A stretch of DNA of 64,000 bases. Origin: Cupriavidus malaysiensis (GTDB taxonomy: Bacteria > Pseudomonadota > Gammaproteobacteria > Burkholderiales > Burkholderiaceae). A program made the translations under genes and the position numbers. Below are positions 58,890 through 64,000 of this stretch, piece after piece. How positions within the stretch are numbered: position 1 is the stretch's first letter; every line of letters begins with the position of its first letter. Below the pieces are notes generated by a model that was not told where the DNA came from, searched no databases, and saw only the letters and a list, made by a program, of their open reading frames with translations. The DNA lies in NCBI RefSeq assembly GCF_001854325.1, contig NZ_CP017754.1, forward strand, positions 3,782,001 through 3,846,000, given 5' to 3'.

Positions 58890-59933
58890 ATGGTCGCCGC
58901 CACCTATTTCGATGGGCGCTCCTCCCGCGCGCAGCCTGCCAGCCTGACGGTGGACGGGAAGCAGGCCGTGCTGCGCGACAGCGAGGGCACGGAACTGCGC
59001 CGCGAGCCGCTGTCCGCCCTGCGCGTGTCGGAGCGAGTGCGGCGCGCCCCGCGCCTGGTCACCTTCGCCGACGGCGCGCACTGCGAGATCGCCGACCACG
59101 CCGCCTTCGACGCGCTTCTGGCCGCCACCGGCCACCGCGAGGGCTGGGTGGTGCGGGCGCAGAACAGCTGGCGCCTGGCCACGGCAGCGCTGCTGGGCCT
59201 GCTTGCCGTGCTGGTGCTGTCCTACACCCTGCTGCTGCCCTGGGCCGCGGCCCGGCTGGCAAGGTCGGTCCCGGTCGCGCTCGAGGACAGCATCGGCCAG
59301 GCCGCGCTGCGCAGCCTCGATGAAGGATGGGTTGCACCGTCGAAACTGCCGGCGGCCGAACAACAGCGCATCCGCGACGACTTTGCCGCCCTGCGCCTGC
59401 CGGCCGACCCCGGCCACCGCTATCGCATCCTGTTCCGCCAGGGCGGGCGGCTGGGGGCCAACGCCCTGGCATTGCCGGGCGGCACCATCGTGGTCACCGA
59501 CGAACTGGTGCGCCTGGCCGGCACCGGTCCGGGCCTGATGGGCGTGCTGGCGCACGAGGCCGGACATGTGGCACGCCGGCACGGCCTGCAGCAACTGATC
59601 CAGGCTTCGGCGGTGGGCGCGGTGGCGGCCTATTTCCTCGGTGATTTCTCTTCGGTGCTGGCCAGCGCGCCGGCGGCGTTGCTGACACTGCGCTACTCGC
59701 GCACGCATGAGCGCGAGGCCGACGCCTACGCGGTCGAGGTCATGCGCGCGAACCAGCTGCGGGTGGCTGCGCTCGCCGACGTGCTGCAGGCCCTGGAAGA
59801 TGCGCACGGCGCCCGTTCCGCCACATCTTCCGCCTCCGCTGCGACCGGCACCGCCGACGAAGGCGGCAGCGATTTCTTCTCCTCGCACCCGCTTACGCGC
59901 GAGCGTATCGCCGCGCTGCGCGAGGCGCGTTAG
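58890..59933 (+). CDS. M48 family metallopeptidase
   Basis: A 347-residue zinc peptidase. The metal motif HEAGH lies at about residues 221-225 and the third ligand is the Glu of HEREADAYAVEVM. One membrane helix (about 91-113, LATAALLGLLAVLVLSYTLL) leaves the catalytic domain outside the cytoplasm. An N-terminal portion resembles DUF7092-type regions seen in M48 proteins next to YjgN. The pair may act together on membrane proteins; the substrate is unknown. Confidence 0.88.
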   Translation: MVAATYFDGRSSRAQPASLTVDGKQAVLRDSEGTELRREPLSALRVSERVRRAPRLVTFADGAHCEIADHAAFDALLAATGHREGWVVRAQNSWRLATAALLGLLAVLVLSYTLLLPWAAARLARSVPVALEDSIGQAALRSLDEGWVAPSKLPAAEQQRIRDDFAALRLPADPGHRYRILFRQGGRLGANALALPGGTIVVTDELVRLAGTGPGLMGVLAHEAGHVARRHGLQQLIQASAVGAVAAYFLGDFSSVLASAPAALLTLRYSRTHEREADAYAVEVMRANQLRVAALADVLQALEDAHGARSATSSASAATGTADEGGSDFFSSHPLTRERIAALREAR

Positions 59934-60183
59934 CGTCCTGCTTCTTGAATTCGCTGGACAACTGAGTCTATCGAGACGTCACGCGCGGCCGGGAACGAAG
60001 CGCCGCAAGGCTGGGGCCTTGCGAGCGCTCATGACAACGCATGGCGCGGGCCTGCCCGCGAACTCAGGACGAACTTAATACGAACTAGGGCGGACTTCGG
60101 GTGGGCCGGCTCCGCGCACGATTGAGGCAGGGCAACGCGGGCTTGCCGAGGAGGCACGAAGGACGCGGCCCGAGCCCCCGCCT

Positions 60184-61005
60184 TCAGCCGCGCGACACCC
60201 CGGCCGCCTCCGCGCGCGCCTGGCGGCGATAGGCCCAGACCATCATCAGGAGGCCGGCGACGATCATCGGCAGGCTCAGCCACTGGCCCATGGACAGGTG
60301 CAGCGCCAGCAGGCCGAGGAAGCTGTCGGGCTCGCGTGCGAATTCAGCCAGGAAGCGGAAACTGCCATAGCCGACCAGGAACAGGCCGGACACCGCGCCC
60401 ATCGGCCGCGGCTTGCGCGCGAACAGCCACAGGATGATGAACAACGCCACGCCTTCGCCGGCGAACTGGTAGAGCTGCGAAGGATGGCGCGGGATGCTGT
60501 CGCCGGCCTGCGGGAAGACCATGCCCCAGGGCAGCGTGGTCGGCCGGCCCCACAATTCACCGTTGATGAAGTTGCCGATGCGGCCGGCCGCCAGGCCGCA
60601 GGGGATCATCGGCGCGATGAAGTCGGTCACCTCCATCCAGTGGCGGTGCCTCAGCTTCGCAAACAGCCACATCGCGATGATCACGCCGAGGAAGCCGCCG
60701 TGGAAGGCCATGCCCCCTTCCCACACGCGCACGATCTCCAGCGGATGGCTCAGGTAGTACTCGGGCTTGTAGAACAGCACATAGCCCAGCCGCCCGCCCA
60801 GGATCACGCCGAGCACGCCGAAGAACAGCATGTCGTCGAGATCCTTGGCGTTCCAGCCCTGCGCCGCCATCTGCGGCTGCTGGATGCGCCGCCGCCCGAA
60901 CACCAGGAACAGGATGAAGCCGACCAGGTACATCAGGCCGTACCAGCGGATGGCCAGCGGGCCCAGGTGGATGGCGACCGGGTCGAATTGCGGATGAATC
61001 AGCAT
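60184..61005 (-). CDS. lgt: Prolipoprotein diacylglyceryl transferase
   Basis: Inner-membrane enzyme that attaches diacylglycerol to lipobox cysteines, first step of lipoprotein maturation. The 273-residue protein has seven predicted helices, [20 protein letters not shown] at the start, [11 protein letters not shown] and the Lgt signature [17 protein letters not shown]. It starts 7 bases after the LysR stop, so the two are likely co-transcribed, an unusual partner for a housekeeping gene. Confidence 0.95.
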   Translation of the reverse strand: MLIHPQFDPVAIHLGPLAIRWYGLMYLVGFILFLVFGRRRIQQPQMAAQGWNAKDLDDMLFFGVLGVILGGRLGYVLFYKPEYYLSHPLEIVRVWEGGMAFHGGFLGVIIAMWLFAKLRHRHWMEVTDFIAPMIPCGLAAGRIGNFINGELWGRPTTLPWGMVFPQAGDSIPRHPSQLYQFAGEGVALFIILWLFARKPRPMGAVSGLFLVGYGSFRFLAEFAREPDSFLGLLALHLSMGQWLSLPMIVAGLLMMVWAYRRQARAEAAGVSRG

Positions 61006-61012
61006 GGTGGGT

Positions 61013-62020
61013 TCAGGATTGTCGCGGGAAGTTGGCGGGGTCGGTGGAATGGGTCTGCGGCCGCGCGGGCGCCGTCTTTGCGCTGCTTATGCCATCCCCG
61101 TGCGACACGCCGATGGCAGGCGAGGTCGCGATCTCGATGAAAGCACGCAGCACCGGACCGATGCCGGCGCCACTCGCGCGCCACGCCAGGCCGGTCTCGA
61201 TCGGCGGCAGGTCGCCGTGCAGCGGCAGGTAGGACACACCGGTACGGCGAAGGTTGCACAAGGAGGCCGGTACCAGCGCCACGCCCATGCCGGCCGACAC
61301 GAGGCTGACGATGGTCTGCATCTGGATGGCTTCCTGCGCGATCGCTGGATGGATACCTTCGCGCGCATAGCAGCCCGTAATGATGTCATAAAACGCCGGC
61401 GCGCTGCGGCGCGGAAAGATGATCAGTGGCTCGTCCGCCACCTCGCGCAAGGACACGGGCGCCTCGCCCCCGAGGCTGTCGCGCCGGCCGCGCCAGCCTT
61501 CGGGCACCGCCAGCACCAGGGGCTCGCGCATCAGCGGCACATAGGACAGGCCGGCCGGCAGGGCCGCCATCTGGGGGCGGATCACCAGGCCGGCATCGAT
61601 GCTGCCCTCGGCCAGCGCTTCGAACTGGACGTCGCTGGTGGCCTCGCGCAGTTGCAGCTGCACCTCGGGATGGCGGGCACGGAAGCGGCGCAGCAGGTCC
61701 GGCAGGATGCCGTAGTCGGCCGTGCTGACGAAGGCCAGCGCCAGCGAGCCGAGCTCGCCGCGCGCGAGCCGCTGCGCCAGGCCGGGCAGTGCCGCGGCAT
61801 CGGCCAGAACGCGCCGCACCTCCGGCAGCCATTGCTGCCCGACCGGCGTCAGCGCCACCGAACGCCGCGTGCGCTGGAACAGCGGCACCCCGATCTCCTC
61901 CTCGAGTGCCTGGATCTGCTGCGACAGCGGCGGCTGGGTCATCGCCAGGCGACGGGCGGCACGGCCGAAGTGCAGCTCCTCCGCCACCGTCACGAAATAG
62001 CGCAACTGGCGCAGGTCCAC
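61013..62020 (-). CDS. LysR-family transcriptional regulator
   Basis: A 335-residue regulator. The winged helix-turn-helix is at the N-terminus ([39 protein letters not shown]) and the effector-binding domain follows, with an extra C-terminal tail of about 25 residues. The start is GTG with a strong AAGGAG at 8 bases. It diverges from ilvD, with a TTCGA-N11-TCGAA site in between, so it may control ilvD and itself. Effector unknown. Confidence 0.9.
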   Translation of the reverse strand: MDLRQLRYFVTVAEELHFGRAARRLAMTQPPLSQQIQALEEEIGVPLFQRTRRSVALTPVGQQWLPEVRRVLADAAALPGLAQRLARGELGSLALAFVSTADYGILPDLLRRFRARHPEVQLQLREATSDVQFEALAEGSIDAGLVIRPQMAALPAGLSYVPLMREPLVLAVPEGWRGRRDSLGGEAPVSLREVADEPLIIFPRRSAPAFYDIITGCYAREGIHPAIAQEAIQMQTIVSLVSAGMGVALVPASLCNLRRTGVSYLPLHGDLPPIETGLAWRASGAGIGPVLRAFIEIATSPAIGVSHGDGISSAKTAPARPQTHSTDPANFPRQS

Positions 62021-62059
62021 CTCGCGTGCTCCTTCCGATCCTCGATCATTGATATGGAT

Positions 62060-62080
62060 TTCGACTCAATAGGGATCGAA
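62060..62080. promoter_or_regulatory. TTCGA-N11-TCGAA palindrome, candidate LysR site
   Basis: TTCGA (62060-62064) and TCGAA (62076-62080) are perfect inverted repeats 11 bases apart, matching the T-N11-A LysR pattern. They lie between the divergent LysR and ilvD genes, just before a TTGACA (62089-62094). Confidence 0.6.
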
Positions 62081-62088
62081 TAATATAT

Positions 62089-62094
62089 TTGACA
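62089..62094 (+). promoter_or_regulatory. -35 box of the ilvD promoter
   Basis: A perfect TTGACA lies 9 bases after the candidate LysR site. The -10 17 bases on is weak (CATGCT), which suits a promoter that needs an activator. Confidence 0.4.
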
Positions 62095-62179
62095 GGCAAA
62101 AATGCAAGTCGCATGCTGTCTGCCACACAACATCCCCGTGCGCCCCGCGCAGAGCCTTACGTCCCCGGAGATCCCCGCC

Positions 62180-63853
62180 ATGGCAGACAACAAACGCTCG
62201 CAGCACATCACGCAAGGCGTGGCGCGCTCGCCCAACCGCTCGATGTACTACGCGCTGGGTTACAGGAAGGAAGACTTCGACAAGCCGATGGTGGGCATCG
62301 CCAACGGCCATTCCACCATCACGCCGTGCAATGCCGGCCTGCAGCGCCTGGCCGACGCCGCCATCGGCGCGCTCAAGGAGGCCGGCGCCAACCCGCAGGT
62401 GTTCGGCACGCCGACCATCTCGGACGGCATGTCGATGGGCACCGAGGGCATGAAGTACTCGCTGATCTCGCGCGAGGTCATCGCCGACTGCATCGAAACG
62501 GCCGCCCAGGGCCAGTGGATGGACGGCGTGGTGGTGATCGGCGGCTGCGACAAGAACATGCCGGGCGGCATGATGGCGCTGGCGCGCACCAACGTGCCGG
62601 GCATCTATGTCTATGGCGGCACGATCAGGCCAGGCCACTGGAAAGGCAAGGACCTGACCATCGTCTCGTCCTTCGAGGCGGTGGGCGAGTTCACCGCGGG
62701 GCGCATGAGCGAGGAGGACTTCGAAGGCATCGAGCGCAATGCCTGTCCGAGCACCGGCTCCTGCGGCGGCATGTACACAGCCAACACCATGAGCTCCTCC
62801 TTCGAAGCGCTCGGCATGTCGCTGCTGTATTCCTCCACCATGGCCAATCCCGACCAGGAGAAGGTCGACAGCGCTGCGGCATCGGCGCGCGTGCTGGTAG
62901 AGGCCATCCGCCGCGACATCAAGCCGCGCGACATCATCACGCGCCGCTCGATCGAGAACGCCGTCTCGCTGATCATGGCCACCGGCGGCTCGACCAATGC
63001 GGTCCTGCATTACCTGGCCATCGCCCATTCGGCCGAGGTGGAATGGAGCATCGACGACTTCGAGCGCATCCGCCGCCGCGTGCCCGTGATCTGCAACCTG
63101 AAGCCCTCCGGCCAGTACGTGGCGACCGACCTGCACCGTGCCGGCGGTATTCCGCAGGTGATGAAGATCCTGCTCAAGGCGGGCCTGCTGCACGGTGATT
63201 GCCTGACCATCACCGGGCGCACGCTGGCGGAGGAACTGGAACACGTGCCGGACACCCCGCGCGCGGACCAGGACGTGATCCTGCCGATCGAGAAGGCGCT
63301 GTACCGGGAAGGCCACCTTGCCATCCTCAAGGGCAACCTCGCCGAAGAGGGGGCGGTGGCCAAGATCACCGGCCTGAAGAATCCGGTCATCACCGGCCCG
63401 GCGCGCGTCTTCGAGGACGAGCAGAGCGCGATGGACGCCATCCTGGGCGACCGCATCCAGGCCGGCGACGTGCTGGTGCTGCGCTATCTCGGCCCCAAGG
63501 GCGGCCCCGGCATGCCGGAGATGCTGGCACCGACCTCGGCCATCATCGGCAAAGGCCTGGGCGAGTCGGTCGGCTTCATCACCGACGGTCGCTTCTCGGG
63601 CGGAACCTGGGGCATGGTGGTCGGCCACGTCGCGCCGGAGGCCTACGTGGGCGGCACCATCGCGCTGGTGCGCGAGGGCGATTCCATTACCATCGATGCG
63701 CACAAGCTGGTGCTGCAGCTGAACGTCAGCGACGAGGAACTGGCGCGCCGCCGCGCCGCCTGGCAGCCGCCCACGCCCCGCTATACGCGTGGCGTGCTGG
63801 CCAAGTTCGCCCGCCTGGCCTCCACCGCCAGCAAGGGGGCGGTAACGGACTGA
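62180..63853 (+). CDS. ilvD: Dihydroxyacid dehydratase
   Basis: Third step of valine and isoleucine synthesis. The 557-residue protein carries the Fe-S cluster cysteines in [10 protein letters not shown] and [16 protein letters not shown], and [16 protein letters not shown] near the C-terminus, in the short IlvD/Edd subgroup. The start at 62180 ([20 protein letters not shown]) is the family N-terminus and has GGAG upstream; an open frame reaches 26 codons farther back. Ends in a perfect intrinsic terminator. Confidence 0.96.
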   Translation: MADNKRSQHITQGVARSPNRSMYYALGYRKEDFDKPMVGIANGHSTITPCNAGLQRLADAAIGALKEAGANPQVFGTPTISDGMSMGTEGMKYSLISREVIADCIETAAQGQWMDGVVVIGGCDKNMPGGMMALARTNVPGIYVYGGTIRPGHWKGKDLTIVSSFEAVGEFTAGRMSEEDFEGIERNACPSTGSCGGMYTANTMSSSFEALGMSLLYSSTMANPDQEKVDSAAASARVLVEAIRRDIKPRDIITRRSIENAVSLIMATGGSTNAVLHYLAIAHSAEVEWSIDDFERIRRRVPVICNLKPSGQYVATDLHRAGGIPQVMKILLKAGLLHGDCLTITGRTLAEELEHVPDTPRADQDVILPIEKALYREGHLAILKGNLAEEGAVAKITGLKNPVITGPARVFEDEQSAMDAILGDRIQAGDVLVLRYLGPKGGPGMPEMLAPTSAIIGKGLGESVGFITDGRFSGGTWGMVVGHVAPEAYVGGTIALVREGDSITIDAHKLVLQLNVSDEELARRRAAWQPPTPRYTRGVLAKFARLASTASKGAVTD

Positions 63854-63870
63854 ACCGGGGTGCCGCAACG

Positions 63871-63900
63871 AAGAAAAAGCCCGCATGCGGGCTTTTTCTT
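63871..63900 (+). terminator. Perfect palindromic terminator after ilvD
   Basis: AAGAAAAAGCCCGCA (63871-63885) is followed directly by its exact complement, TGCGGGCTTTTTCTT, giving a 30-bp palindrome with A and T runs. It can serve both ilvD and the convergent gene at the right edge. Confidence 0.9.
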
Positions 63901-63910
63901 TCTTCGTCTG

Positions 63911-64000
63911 CTACCTGCCACCGCCTGCTGCCGGCTCGATCGACTCAGGCTCAATGGACTCCGGTTCAATAGGTTCAGTAGGCTCAGTAGCCGCCCGGAT
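63911..64000 (-). CDS. C-terminal end of an unidentified protein with Glu-Pro repeats (partial)
   Basis: Reading leftward from the window edge, the minus strand gives TEPTEPIEPESIEPESIEPA then AGGGR and a TAG at 63911-63913. The (S/T)-E-P-x repeat looks like a disordered tail. The frame is open to the edge, and the terminator at 63871 is in the right place to end it. Only about 29 residues are seen, so no function can be given. Other frames here are also open, which limits confidence. Confidence 0.45.
   Translation of the reverse strand: MRAATEPTEPIEPESIEPESIEPAAGGGR

Noticed and set aside
62066-63886. Open frame of 606 codons antisense to ilvD
   Set aside because: Shadow of ilvD with no recognisable domain or binding site.

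Overview
The window is a 64 kb, uniformly GC-rich chromosomal segment. It looks like a Burkholderiaceae member of the Cupriavidus/Ralstonia type (Betaproteobacteria). The basis is the fused uroporphyrinogen-III synthase/HemX gene next to hemC and hemY beside ppc, a DUF3460 gene before scpA, a 6S RNA gene directly after zapA, and Bug-type solute-binding proteins. Most of it is ordinary core genome read from both strands. Long antisense open frames are everywhere because of the base composition and are not genes.

Layout. 1-185: start of an RsuA-type pseudouridine synthase (minus, cut by the window edge). 371-1897: photolyase. 1910-6215 (minus): haem operon hemC, hemD-hemX fusion, hemY. 6287-9370: ppc. 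9371-10033: a decayed locus with remnants of a ferritin-like gene and an anti-sigma-K gene. 10034-11446: argH. 11694-13963: TRAP permease pair without a binding protein. 14016-15750: two facing terminator-plus-repeat modules with an intact IS481-family element between them. 15807-20698 (minus): arginine/ornithine/lysine decarboxylase, dcd, sodC and the Mrp Fe-S carrier. 21022-24037: OmpA-like lipoprotein and metG, followed by another copy of the repeat module. 24250-30860 (minus): BamE-like lipoprotein, tamB, tamA. 31015-33188: DUF3460, scpA, panC. 33298-34506: PepSY membrane protein.

34606-47352 is a cobalamin salvage and late-assembly island. cobQ (minus) diverges from cobU-cbiB-cobD-btuF (plus). 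Facing these is a long minus-strand operon btuB-btuC-btuD-cobO-cobT-cobS-cobC with a cobalamin riboswitch in front of btuB. Together they import corrinoid (BtuB/F/C/D), adenosylate it (CobO), attach aminopropanol phosphate (CobD, CbiB, CobQ) and assemble the nucleotide loop (CobU, CobT, CobS, CobC). Corrin-ring synthesis genes are not in the window.

47571-48736: a ZapB-like coiled coil, zapA and a 6S RNA gene with a strong terminator. 48814-51026: EVE-domain, TSUP permease and SIMPL proteins. 51084-56965 (minus): a malonate/malonyl-CoA operon (GntR regulator, malonyl-CoA decarboxylase, Bug binding protein, enoyl-CoA hydratase-like protein, malonyl-CoA synthetase) with a 16-bp palindrome upstream as candidate operator. 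57794-59933: YjgN membrane protein and M48 peptidase. 60184-62020 (minus): LysR regulator and lgt, diverging from ilvD (62180-63853) across a TTCGA-N11-TCGAA site. The right edge holds the C-terminus of an unidentified minus-strand gene.

I did not find a new defence system, phage, CRISPR array or gene cluster of wholly unknown function. The most unusual signals are the repeat module that recurs just downstream of terminators, the decayed locus between ppc and argH, and -10 boxes placed so close to the cobQ, cobU and hemC start codons that leaderless transcripts are likely.
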